DNA from: Blasia pusilla
Taxonomy: Eukaryota > Marchantiophyta > Marchantiopsida > Blasiales
DNA length: 64,000 nt
NCBI GenBank assembly: GCA_050084515.1
Contig: CM114272.1
Span: 3,720,001-3,784,000, forward strand
Direction of reading: 5' to 3'
Below, piece after piece: positions 46,562 to 56,740 of the stretch (positions are counted from its first letter, which is position 1; each line of letters starts with the position of its first letter). The notes beneath the pieces were generated by a model. The model did not search any database, was not told the DNA's origin, and saw nothing but the letters and a program-made list of their open reading frames with translations. A program made the position numbers and the translations under genes.

Positions 46562-49500
46562 ATGGATAATTATGTTAAGCTCACTTGTGGCAATCATCTG
46601 GCGGCCCTTCCTCAATCGGAAATCATTCGACCCCAAGCTCGTGAGTCTTTCATAGCAGTGGATGAAAATTTTCTATCTGTTCGATTTCTTCTTTGTATCC
46701 AAAGATGTTAGGGTGGACGGTACGGAAGACATAATAGGTGAGACGGTCCAGCCAGTGACCTCAGACCGTAAAGTATGGAATCTCCTACCTCTACCAAATG
46801 GTCAATACAGAGTTTACGGCTTGCCCTCGAATTGGTCGTCTGTTTCCCAAGTAGACGGTCTAGAATTTCCAAGTGCTCCGAGCTCTACGTTTGCAACTCC
46901 AAGCTCTGCAGATCCGGCTTTGACTCCAACTTCGCACGCTCGTAACAATGTTGTTTTTCCTGAAGAGATTCCGGATGTTATCAACCTCAGTGGATCTGTC
47001 GGACACCAATCGGGCCCTTTGTCCGCCTACTCATTCCTCTTGCGAGTATTAGGCAATAGTTTGCTTTCGTCTCTGGCCTTGAAAATGTTCAAGCACATTC
47101 TTGTCGACGATTTAGCCGCCCCACGCACGATGGTAATTGCATTTTTGAGTTGCCTCCACTTGTCGCTCTCTGCTCAAAAGAAGGATGGAGGACGCTGAAG
47201 GGTATGGACAGAAAGTCTGATTGTCATCGATGGTGCAGGCTTCAACGGACCAGTGCTTCAATTCCAGATGGTCCTTGGATTGTCTCCGCCGCCAATGCGT
47301 GGGAGCCTTGCCCGTATCTAGATACGAGCATGCTAGAAGTCCAGCATGCCCGTATCTAGAGCGCAACGGGCGAGTCAATACGTCGCAATTCCCTCCCAAG
47401 AATGCAGAAACTCCATACGAGGTCGGTGCCACCATACGCCGGGAGGCCATCGATGTCCTCATTGTCGCATCGCCCTGCGTTGGAGCGTGTCTTGCATACA
47501 TATTTTTCATTGTCCACGACTTGGGCTCCACGTCAGAGTATACAAGGCTGGCTGTCCATGTTGGCTCCCACACTCATCCTGTGACCGATGCAATTCAAAG
47601 ACACATCAAGGAGGATGTGGCGAAGAAAGTAGCCGAGGTCTACAGAAACTCTCCGGGTTCAAAGCCTAGAGTGATCAAGCTCACAACGGCATCACAAATT
47701 TGTGAACAATTGCTTGGAATCCTTGGACATGGCGAGATCATGGCGGTTGAGGAGAAACAACTCTGGGAAAATCTCGCATTTTCGCTAATCCCGAATGCTT
47801 CCGAATTTTTGCGTCGATCGAGTTACGGATGGAAAGACGGCCGAAATGGATGCCATCGCCAGAATCAAGGCCAACTCCAGATTTCCATTCATTCAGAGAT
47901 GGCAGTTCATGGGCCAAGGAGGCGAGGGATCCAGGGCTTATGTCTTCAAAATGTCAACCACAGGTCCGTCGAGTGGCCTCGATCTTATAGATGGAATGAG
48001 GGAAGGGGAAGATCTTTACGGGAGCTAGGTAAGCTTTGATATTTGCTACAGAGTGCTGAACGGATGGTTGACGATGGGTGCTCACGTTTATGACCATGTG
48101 GAGAAGGGACTCAAAACTATATTTGTCTGTGAAGTAAAAGGCGTAAGACGTTGGCGTTTGAAGATGTGCTGGTTATTCTTATTGGAGGTGGTGAAGGAAA
48201 ACAAAAGGCCACCTCCGAAAATTTATGGGTTCATGGCGGACAATGCACAACCTGGGTGGATTGCTATCCGGGAAGTGTTTTGGGGTGGAGAGGTTCAACC
48301 GGAGAGGGAAAGGTCGGATGCTTTCCATTGGCAACAGTCTGTGACCCGGTACACCAAATCTTGCATCAAGGAGAATAAGAGGACAGAGCATGTCACTCTA
48401 CTCCAACGCTGCAAGGACAGCAAAACCTTGAAGCAGGAAATGGAATGCCAGGAAGAACTTCATGGGTGGTGGAGGAAGCATGCGATTGAGGGGAAGTACA
48501 AAGAGTTGTGCTCTTGGTTGAGTTGGTGGACTGTACGTATGAGACAATGGGGAAACTTCATGCGGCAGGTGAGTTCACTATTTTGTCTTGTCAAGCTCAC
48601 GCTGAGAATTGTTTGTTAAGTTGTAGCTCAAGGTGAGAAGCGTGGGAATTATATGGATTTCAAACCCAAGAAACCAAGCAAGCTTTCGGATGCAACGGGT
48701 TGCCCGAGTGTGCAACCCGACGGAAACCGACGGGTTGCCCGAGTGTGCAACCCGACGGAAACCGACGGGTTGCCTGAGGGTGCAACCCGACGGAAACCAA
48801 CGGGTTGCATCTAGATGTTTGGTGAAACCAAGTGTGCAACCCGTCGGGACCCAACGGGTCACAAAGTCGTTCATGGGATGCCTCGGCCTTGCAACCCGTC
48901 GGGTTCCGACGGGTTGCAGTAGGTGGGTTTAAGGTTACAACACGTCGGGACCCGACGGGTCGCAGAGTCGTTCATGGGATGCCTCGGGCCTGCAACCCGT
49001 CTGGTTCCGACAGGTCGCTTATTTCTTTGAGTCCTGAGTTATTTTCGTTCCCTTCTAACATTGCCGTGGTTGCAGGGATTGAACGTTCATGAAAATGCCC
49101 TCTGCCCCAACACAAGTGGAGCAGAAAGTGTTCATTCCTCTTGGAGGTCGTCACAAGCATGCCAACGAATTTCACTTGTGGAGGCATGCCAACAAGACCA
49201 GGCAAGAGCAATGCTATAGTCTGCAGCATCCCATATCTTTCTCACAAAAGGCATAATAAAAGGAAAAGGGCCGTCGATCTACGAGCTCTATGTCGTATTT
49301 GTGAGATCTGGTGATGAAAAATTGTATGTCGAAGCCTTCAACCGGTGCGTAGCTGGAGCTCCACTCGAGCAAGACGTACACATAGGTGGGGATATTCGTG
49401 GGCGGGTTTCAAGTCGTCCCATATAGATGGTGGTAGAGCAGTCCGAACGAGACTCGTGGAGACCAGATAAGTATCTTGACTTCAAGCAGGTGAAGAGGCA

Positions 49501-50561
49501 GCATCGAGGAACGAATCCGGTGATTGATTTGGATGAGGAAATTACACCGCCCAGGTATTCGGGGACCACGGACCCGTCCCAAATCCGTGATGGAGTTACT
49601 TCTCTAAAATCAGTGAATGTTTTATTTCAAAAGCCCTCCGTTCGGAAGTTCGCAACATCCATCCTTTGGGGTGGTTCAACAATATGGGATTCGGTAATGG
49701 AGGTGGATTGCAACCTAAAACGGTGGCATATATCTCGGAGCAACCCAGGCGTGGACCCCCTGCAGGGCAGGATCGATGGCATTAGGAGAGCATGCGGCAC
49801 TTTCCTAAATAAGAATGCAAGGATGGACGACGTGCCTGGGTTTTGGGGACTCAAAACCTTTGATCGTTTCACGAGGACCGGGGATCAATTGAAGTACTTC
49901 TTCTGCCCAAATGAATCTTACGCTTTCCGGAAGTCTTATCCGGCTGCCATTGGAGCTCCTGGGAATACCCCCACGATTTGGCCCATCGCCGCAGGCACGA
50001 ACTGCACTCAAGACGAAGTGGACAATCTTATAAGTGCCGATTTCAGACTTATAGACGGGGGAAGTTCGGAGCATGTTCCCATTACAGAGAGCTTCGCATT
50101 TCGTATTCAGCCCAAGATTGATGTCAACATGTACCCGGAGAAGGTGGATGATCTCAATCCATTATTTCTGTTTGAGTCTAGAAATGGGGTGAAGAGAAAC
50201 AGAATATGCAGGCCAACGGTGGAGAGGGCAAAGCGAATTGCAGCAGCTCGGGAGGCAAAAATGGAGATCATCGCTACGAAAGATGTCTTGAGTGGCAATG
50301 GAATAGGAAGGATGTATTGGGTCAGGAACAACATTGTAAATTCAAGTGTCACAGGGGTGTATGTGGTGCACATCTGTTGCTTTCCCACATGTTCATGTGA
50401 TGACTTTGTCCAAAGAGAGAAGTGGCAAAAGGTATTTCCCTTGTAAGCACATGTACTATGTGTTGCTGGTAGTTTTAAGAGAGTCAAAGGTAGGAGTAGG
50501 AATCCACCAACCAATTCTGTCCCTCAAAGAAGTGCGAAGTATTTTAAACAAACCACTTTGA
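46562..50561 (+). pseudogene. Gene A of element 1: MULE-like transposase with SWIM finger
   Basis: Start MDNYVKLTCGNHLAALPQSE. N-terminal half: INLSGSVGHQ region, then MDRKSDCHRWCRLQRTSASI and PACPYLERNGRVNTSQFPP, a Cys-rich stretch that probably binds zinc. Core: YTRLAVHVGSHTHPV, SFDICYR (candidate first Asp, about 48,035), GWLTMGAHVYDH, GFMADNAQ (candidate second Asp, 48,238), and HWQQSVTRYTKSCI...EELHGWWRKHA, where the acidic third residue may lie. Exon 1 ends CGGCAG|GTGAGT at 48,568, exon 2 starts 49,076. C-terminus: CCFPTCSCDDF and PLCKH-type SWIM ligands near 50,389-50,449; stop 50,561. Defects: 17-bp deletion near 46,692 relative to element 2, frameshifts near 47,190, 47,810, 48,140 and 50,430, and a TAG at 48,026. 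Confidence 0.8.
48569..49075 (+). repeat. Gene A intron of element 1 with palindromes
   Basis: GTGAGT donor and GTTGCAG acceptor. Three near-identical units in tandem at 48,712-48,808 (GCAACCCGACGG, AAA, CCGACGGGTTGC, then CCGAGTGT or CTGAGGGT), and further dyads at 48,891-48,917 (centre GTT) and about 48,930-48,960. The intron in element 2 (37,032-37,591) is homologous. Confidence 0.85.
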
Positions 50562-50974
50562 GGACGCAAAATGAGGTTTTAGATTGTACTTTTATTTTTC
50601 CTCAACCTTCACTTTGAGCTTGAACTCTATTCAGCCCGGGGCAAATGATAGATTTTTTCCAGACCTTGGATGGAAAAAAGATCTGTTCCACACTTATGAT
50701 TCCACCGATTTTTCAGTTTTCTAAATTTTGTGCAATTTGCAACTCGTCGGACTCAAATGGGTTGCCAAAATATGGAAGAAAAAAAAACGTGGGGATGCTT
50801 AATATATGAACAAAAAAGTGCAACAAAATTCAAACAAAAATTTTCCTCTCTTCAACCCAACGGAAACTCTCTTCAAAAAAAAGTATCTATTTCGATTAAA
50901 GGTAGTTTCCTCTCTCCTCTCTTCCTCTCTCCTCTCTCCTCTCTTCCTCTCTTCCTCTCCTCTTACCGCACCTC
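50562..50974 (+). other. 3' non-coding region and right terminus of element 1
   Basis: Aligns with the reverse complement of 35,756-36,178. Contains one decayed palindrome (CAACTCGTCGGACTC near 50,741), an A-run, and the polypyrimidine terminus ending TCTTACCGCACCTC. Confidence 0.75.
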
Positions 50975-50983
50975 CACCGACCT
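50975..50983. repeat. Right target-site duplication of element 1
   Basis: CACCGACCT, partner of CACCAACCT at 38,743-38,751. Confidence 0.8.
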
Positions 50984-51837
50984 CATATGGAGTTTCTGCA
51001 TTCTTGGGGGGGGAATTGCGACGTATTGACCCGCCCGTTGCGCTCTAGATACGGGCATGCTGGACTTCTACACTCCAAGGCTCCAACGCATTGGCGGTGG
51101 GAGACAATCCAAGGACCATATGGAATTGAAGCACTAGTCCGTTGAAGCCTGCACCATCGATGACAATCAGACTTTCTGTCCATACCCTTCAAGCACCCTC
51201 CATCTTTCTTTTGAGCAGGAGCAGCAAGTGGAGGCAACTCAAAAATGCAATTACCATCGTACGTGGGCGGCAGCTCGTCGACAAGAATGTGCTTGAACAT
51301 TTTCAAGGCCAAAGACGACAGTAAACTTTTGCTTGATATTCACAAGAGGAATGAGTAGGTGGATAGAGGGCCCGGTTGGTGTCCGACAGATCCACTAAGG
51401 TTGACGACCTCCAGAATGTCTTCAGGAAGTACAACATTGTTACGAGCATGTGAAGTTGGAGTCGATGCCGGATCTACTAAGGTAGGATTTTCAAACGTAG
51501 AGCTCGGTGCACTAGGAAATTCTTGACCATCTACTTGGGAAACACATGAATTCAGGGGCAAGCCGTAAACTCTGTATTGACCATTTTCTAGACGTAGGAG
51601 ATTTCATACTTTACGGTCTGCAATCAGTGGCTCGACTGTCTCACCTATTATGTCCTCCATACCGTCCACCCTAACATCCTTGGATACAAAGATGGTTCCA
51701 ATTAGGAGAAGAAATCGAACTGAGATAAAATTTTCATCCACTGCTATGAAAGACTCACGAGCTTGCGATCGAATGATTTCTCATTGAGGAAGGGCCGCTA
51801 GATGACTACCATAAGTGAGCTTCACTTAATTATCCAT
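50975..51837 (-). pseudogene. Gene A of element 2, 5' part (N-terminal region of the transposase)
   Basis: Starts at ATG 51,837 and runs to the insertion point of element 1. It reads MDN, stop, VKLTYGSHLAALPQ and so on; includes FVSKDVRVDG, VVNLSGSVGHQPGPLSTYSF, ALKMFKHILVDELPPTYDGN and MDRKSDCHRWCRLQRTSASI, parallel to 46,562-47,431. The 17 bp missing in element 1 are present here near 51,692. Codon 4 is TAA where element 1 has TAT, and other stops follow, so this copy was also inactive or has decayed since. Its 3' continuation is 38,751-36,179. Confidence 0.8.
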
Positions 51838-51917
51838 TCCCAAAAGATTCCATCTAGAGGAGACTGAGAATAAGGATGATGATAAAAATGGGAATGGGTA
51901 TGAGAATGAGAATGTTT

Positions 51918-51925
51918 AATTTATA
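51918..51925 (-). promoter_or_regulatory. TATA box of gene A, element 2
   Basis: CACTATAAATTAAAC on the minus strand, about 80 bp before the ATG at 51,837; same sequence as at 46,498. Confidence 0.7.
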
Positions 51926-52009
51926 GTGAATAGGGACTCAGATTCTCCGGACAGAATTTGACTAACAAGATGAAGTTTGGTAGGTGAGAATGTCTGACAC
52001 AATGGATTT

Positions 52010-52945
52010 ATTCTGTTGCAACGTGTCGGAGTCAGGTGGGTTGAAGAATTTGGGAATCAGAGACGTTGGTTGCGAAGCACCCACTTCTATTTGTTGGAAC
52101 CCGTCGGAGTCCGTTGGGTTGGTACCCGCTTCTTGCCGACCAATGGTCTTTTGAGTCGATTTTGCTAGCATCAAACACGAGATATCGCTTGCATATGCTA
52201 AGGCAACCAATCGTTGGGGACTTTTGCGGGATTGTCCAACTGAGGGTAGATCTTGTGACCCGTCGGATTGCAATGGGTTGCCTCGGAACTATGCATTGTC
52301 GCATTGTTACCCGAGGGATAGAAAAGCGTGCAACCTATCGCTAACCGATGGGTTGCCCTGGTACCTCGCCTATTACCCCAAGATAAGCAAAGTGTGCAAC
52401 CCGTCGGCTTCGGACGGGTTGCGCAAGTGCCTCACCTTGTAATGCTAACATGAAGGAAGCGTGCAACCCGTCGGTCTCCGACAAGTTGCGCAGGTGCCGC
52501 GCCTTCTTACCCGAAGACAGCGGAGGCGCGCAACCCGTCGACCTCAGATGGGTTGCGCAAGTGCCTCACCTTGTAACGTTTACATGAAGGAAGCATGCAA
52601 TCCGTCGGTCTTCGACGAGTTGCGCGGATGCCACGCCTTCTTGCCGGAAGATGGCGGAGGCGCGCAACCTGTCGATCTCAGACGGGTTGCGCAAGTGCCT
52701 CGCCTTGTAATGCTTACATGAAGGAAGCGTGCAACCTGTTGGCCTCCGACGAGTTGCGCGGGTAGCCCGCCTTGTTATCCTGGACGAGGGAAGCGTGCAA
52801 CCCACCGGTCTCCGACGGGTTGCGCGGGCACCTCGCATTCTTGTCCGAAGACGGCGGAGGCGCGCAACCTGTCGGTCTCCGATGGGTTGCCAGGAGGACG
52901 GATGACTGGAACCCGCCGGTAGCGTGCAACCCGTCGGAGCCTTCG
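52010..52945. repeat. Central palindrome array of element 2, period 67 bp with alternating spacers
   Basis: Regular part: dyads begin at 52,395, 52,463, 52,530, 52,597, 52,664, 52,731, 52,797 and 52,864, that is every 66-68 bp. Spacers alternate between a type with CTTGTAATGCT.ACATGAAGG and a type with CTTCTT.CCCGAAGAC.GCGGAGG, so the higher-order unit is about 134 bp. More decayed dyads precede (near 52,017, 52,098, 52,256 and 52,329) and one follows (near 52,925). Dyads here often have one broken arm (CCGACAAGTTGC, CAGATGGGTTGC). Confidence 0.85.
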
Positions 52946-53040
52946 GGTTGGTGTTTTTCACGTCCAAACTTCCATAACGGCCGACACGTCGCCGTCGGAA
53001 CGACAATGCGACCCAACGCTCAGCCCAACGGCTTGAAAAG

Positions 53041-53048
53041 TATAAATA
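53041..53048 (+). promoter_or_regulatory. TATA box of gene B, element 2
   Basis: TATAAATAGG on the plus strand just after the array, 250 bp before the ATG at 53,298; identical to the box at 45,528-45,535. Confidence 0.75.
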
Positions 53049-53297
53049 GGCGAGGGTTTGCTCATTTCCGGTTTTTCGCTTCGCGATCTCAATTGCTCTT
53101 CCGCGCAGCAGCTGACCAGATACCAAGGGGCGCTTTACACGGTGACTCATTGCGAGACGATTCAAGAAAATGATCGCGAGACGATTCGAGCTACTCATCA
53201 AGGCGACTCATTACGACATCAGCAAGGCGACTCCTCAAGGCGACTCATCATGCACAGAGAGCAATTTTCTTGTCCATAGGAGGCATTTTTGGGAACA

Positions 53298-56162
53298 ATG
53301 ACGAGGAAAAAATCTCAAGCAAACAAGGCTGTGAGCTTCACTCCCAAGTCCATGAGGACTCATGCGTCACCATCTCCAGGGCCTCGTTCGGCCAATGAGA
53401 TAAGGCAGTAAGAAATCGAGGAGCGGGAAAGGGAAGTGGAGATGCACAAGCATGAGCTTCTTGCAAAACGTGTAAAGGAGGCGCTCGAAAAAGAGGACGG
53501 AGAGGCTAAGGCGTCGTAGGCCTTGAAGGAAAGGATCGCCGACGAAAAGCGTGAAAAGAAGCGTCTGGACGCGTCGGTGAGAAGAGCAGAATTGGAAAAA
53601 GCTCGGAGGGAAAAAGTGATTGCCATTGAAGAAAGCCCGGCCCGTCCAACCAAAAGTGTTTAGATGCAAGAAATGTCCCCGATGAAGTCCGGGGACACAA
53701 TCAATATAGCGGAAACGACCGAAGTTCAAGTGACGGATGATGAGGTCATGAGGACCGCCAACGTGGAGATGGCGGACATCGCTGAAGAAGCAAGAGAGCG
53801 GTCTTCCTCGTCTCCAAGCCCGGCGGAAGAAATCGACCTCTATCAGATCAACATGTTTCCAGTGGACTTGCTAGCTGCTGTCCCAGAGCAGTTGGCTGGC
53901 CAAGACACCGACCCAATCTTTGAGCGGGTAAGATACGATCTTTGTTCTTTGAGTTATGTGAAGGCCCATGTTGCAATTCATTGGCAATTCAGTGTAGCTT
54001 ATTGACCTTGTCCCCGTTGTGAGAGATGGTAAAGCAAATGGCAATGATGGAGGGCGAGAACGCTCTGAGAATTCCACTTTTACTGATTGCGAACAATGGA
54101 GTACGTTCGCGAAATTCAGTCTGCCGAGGATATTGCGAAGCTGAAACAATCGGCAGCGAAAGCATCCTACATCGACAGCTTCCCTCTGTTCTATGTTTAG
54201 CTTTACGATGAACATGGAACCCAAGCGCTGGTTACGGAGGAGGACTTGGAAGCGCTCGACACATTTTGGAGGATGAGAGATCAAGAATTCAGAAGGGCGA
54301 TTGAGGGGACGGAATTCAGCTGGATGCGGAACCTGTATTTCTTCATCTGGGATGGAAACCACAGGTTCATGGCGTGGACCCAGTTTGCAGAGGAGCGCCC
54401 AAACTCATTAGAGGCGCATTTTTGCGTGAAGGCAATCGTGATACATCCATACCCTCATCACATGGCGACGGTGGAGATGGCCATGCATGCCATGAACACG
54501 TAAGTTTCCTCTTGCTAGAGACCGTCAGACTCCGACAAGTTGTTTGACTCGCCAATTTTTTGGGATGTTTTTGGCCGAAAGCAACTCGTCGGAGTCCGAC
54601 AAGTTGTTCGACTGACCACTGGTTTAGGATGTTTTTGGCCGAAAGCAACTCGTCGGACTCCGACGAGTTGCTTGACTGACAGCTGTTTTTGGATGTTTTT
54701 GGCCGAAAGCAACTCGTCAGACTCCGACGAGTTGCTTGACTGGCAGCTGTTTTTGGATGTTTTTGGCCAAAAGCAACTCGTCGGAGTCCAACAGGTTGGA
54801 TTCGCCGACACGGGAAGGTGATCGGAGTAGGGGAGTTAGATTTTTGGAGTCAAATTGCAGCTTTAATTGAAATTGCGCAACCTGTCGGACTTCGATGGGT
54901 TAATATGTTCACTTTTCTCGTGGAGACCACTCTCTAAATATAAATTATCTGACAACCCGTCGGAGTCCGACGGGTTGAAACCACGAAATCACAAATCTGA
55001 ATGGAATCCGTCGGACTCCGATGGGTTGCAAAATTTAGCTCGTAGCTACCATTCGGACCATGAGCTATAACGACCTGTCGAAGTCCGACAGGTTGTAGGA
55101 ACCTATGTAGCTTGCAAAATTTCTTATATTGAGTTTGGCTGTGCAGGATTGTATCGGAGGGGAATGTCACCCACCACTGGATTCAGGATTGCGATCGGGT
55201 GAAGAAAGTGCTAACGACGCACCCGGCAGAGTACAAGGGGTTCTTGGGCGACGCCCTTGTAAATGAGATGTTGGCAAAGGGTGCTCAAATAAAAAAAAAA
55301 GACTTGGGCAAATACATTTATTTCCCAAGATGTAGCTGTGACAATCCTTTGCTGGTCGAAGATACAGGCCGCCAAGAAGAGCGCGCATTAGAGCTGGAGC
55401 GGAGGGAGAAAGTGTCTGTGTTTGAGCGTGCTAAGTTCATCCAAGCTGTAGTATCTGCAGCTACGAAGTACACGCCAAGCAAGATGCAGCGCTACATCGC
55501 CATTCTCAACCCCAAACTTGGCCCCGATTTCTACAAGGAGCTGAAGGCGATAATCAAGCATCAGCACAAGAGGGATGAAGATCCGCAGGGTCGGATTGGG
55601 GAGAAAGTGTCTCTCGATCACGTGCATCGATTTGCCTTGTCTGGAATTTCAGAATTTAGGAGAATCCGATTGATGAAAATCAATCTCGAGGGCACAGAGG
55701 CCCAAAAGAGGACGGCACACCATCCTCCGGGTGTCTTTGATCCAGTGATCTCCCACTGGCTCCGTGAATGGTCATTCTGGGACGCGTTGCGGCTTCTCGG
55801 GAAGTCCATGCTCGTGGGTCTCCAAGCGGAGCTGAAAAAAATAGAGCCAGTTCCGGAGGAAGCTAACCTGGAGAGTGCTGAAGATTTTGAACTTTGGCTG
55901 GATGACATGCGGGACAAGCCCATAAAAAACCCAGGTTTTAGGACAATGTTCAAGGATCATATCCTCCCTCAAGTATACCTTGATGAAGAAATAGAGGCGA
56001 AGAAAAGGGATTTCGCAAAGAATAAGCAAGATCTTCAGGAGTAGGCGGCCGATGCATCTCGACTAAGAGTTGCCCAACGCATGGTGTTCAGGTACCTTGT
56101 CCATTGTAAGAATGCAAATACATGGCAAAAAATATCGGCAGCCTATAAATTATGGGCTTCTT
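53298..56162 (+). pseudogene. Gene B of element 2, truncated before the methyltransferase domain
   Basis: Exon 1 53,298-53,927 (MTRKKSQANKAVSFTPKSMR; coiled coil EIEEREREVEMHKHELLAKR) has three stops near 53,409, 53,520 and 53,660. Exon 2 53,998-54,499 carries the ParB-like part (SWMRNLYFFIWDGNHRFMAW near 54,345), with a 1-bp insertion near 54,085 and a TAG near 54,197. Exon 3 from 55,147 is open for 281 codons: CDRVKKVLTTHPAEYKGFLG, FIQAVVSAATKYTPSKMQRY, WLREWSFWDALRLLGKSML, RDKPIKNPGFRTMFKDHIL. It helps define the middle region that is broken in element 1. Homology stops at KLWAS (56,162), where the copia fragment begins, so the methyltransferase exons are absent. Confidence 0.8.
54500..55146 (+). 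repeat. Gene B intron 2 of element 2 with covarying palindromes
   Basis: Donor GTAAGT, acceptor GTGCAG. About nine dyads: perfect 27-mer at 54,645-54,671 (arms GCAACTCGTCGG / CCGACGAGTTGC), near-perfect at 54,711-54,737, perfect 25-mer at 54,953-54,977 (CAACCCGTCGG / CCGACGGGTTG), and at 55,073-55,094 an arm pair with CCTGTCG / CGACAGG. The first four share the spacer text TTTTTGGATGTTTTTGGCC and repeat about every 65 bp. Confidence 0.85.
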
Positions 56163-56740
56163 GATCAAAATATAATCATTGATGATCTACGATCCTTTCC
56201 TCACTTCATTCAATTGTTGTTTCAATTGAAGTTTTTTGGCCTTTGTAGATGTGTGGATTAGCTTTTCCAATGCATCCCAAACATCCTTCGGAGTATCAAC
56301 ATCTTGAATGTGACTTATCATTGGCAAACTGATAGTTATCGAAATATAGTGGATTACTTGCCTCTGTAGAGAGCAAACTGCACAACTTTTCTTCACTAAT
56401 TGCACTTTCCTACATAGAAATTGCTATTGCAAGAGCTCAGAGTGTCAGAATCGAGCCATTTTGGGTGCGTTGGAAAGTTCTCAACAAGCTCTACAAGGCG
56501 AATAGAATTAGCCTTTGTCATTTTTCTAGCCAAAGTGGACCTTGACGGCTGAATCAACCAAGAAAGCCCTCAAAATGCCTCCAAAGTTGTATCACCATCA
56601 AAGAGCCACCTAAAATCTGCACCCAGTGAGCTCTGAATAAAATTTCCTTCTCCGAAACTGAAATTGTGCCTTCTTTTGGCTCTCTTCTCTCTCCAAACAC
56701 CAAGAATTTCAAGTGATGTTCTCCTCTTGCTCTGATACCA
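56163..56740 (-). pseudogene. Ty1/copia gag fragment with primer-binding site
   Basis: On the minus strand, directly after the LTR, comes TGGTATCAGAGC (56,740-56,729), the primer-binding site complementary to initiator-Met tRNA typical of copia. Downstream the frame 56,405-56,187 reads ISLPMISHIQDVDTPKDVWD then ALEKLIHTSTKAKKLQLKQQ, characteristic of plant copia gag. The fragment stops at the junction with element 2. Confidence 0.85.

Larger units (their letters stand above)
38752..50974. mobile_element. Element 1: complete MULE-like transposon with transposase and ParB-methyltransferase genes
   Basis: 12,223 bp bounded by a 9-bp TSD. The right end in reverse complement reads GAGGTGCGGTAAGAGGAGAG; the left end reads GGGGGCTGG, about 18 further bases, then AGTAAGAGAGGAGAGGAAGA. 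After that offset the two ends match over more than 30 bp of GAGAGGAAGAGAGG-type purine-rich sequence. G at the first position and a 9-bp TSD fit the Mutator superfamily. Gene B (minus) and gene A (plus) diverge from a palindrome array at 45,620-46,290. Both genes carry stops and frameshifts, so the copy is not autonomous now. The Mutator-like assignment rests on the TSD length, ends, DDE context and SWIM finger. Confidence 0.8.
35756..56162. mobile_element. Element 2: large MULE-like transposon, split by element 1 and truncated on the right
   Basis: Two blocks belong together: 35,756-38,751 and 50,975-56,162. Its left terminus GAGGTGCGGTAAGAGGAGAGG (35,756 onward) is the same as the reverse complement of the right terminus of element 1. 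Removing element 1 rejoins the two halves of gene A exactly, with a 9-bp duplication. Order when rejoined: gene A on the minus strand, palindrome array 52,010-52,945, gene B on the plus strand. The right end is lost: homology to element 1 stops at ATGGGCTTC near 56,162, where copia sequence begins. Confidence 0.8.

Noticed and set aside
38752-50974. Assignment to KDZ (Kyakuja/Dileera/Zisupton) or hAT rather than Mutator-like
   Set aside because: The 9-bp duplication, G-starting terminus, FMADNAQ..AIREVF context and C-terminal CxCxnCxH SWIM finger fit Mutator-like better; an 8-bp duplication was not seen. A formal profile search could still move it.
52395-52890. CRISPR-like look: regularly spaced short palindromic repeats
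   Set aside because: The spacers are not unique; they alternate between two types and are themselves repeated. The host is a plant and there are no cas genes. This is a tandem higher-order repeat inside a transposon.
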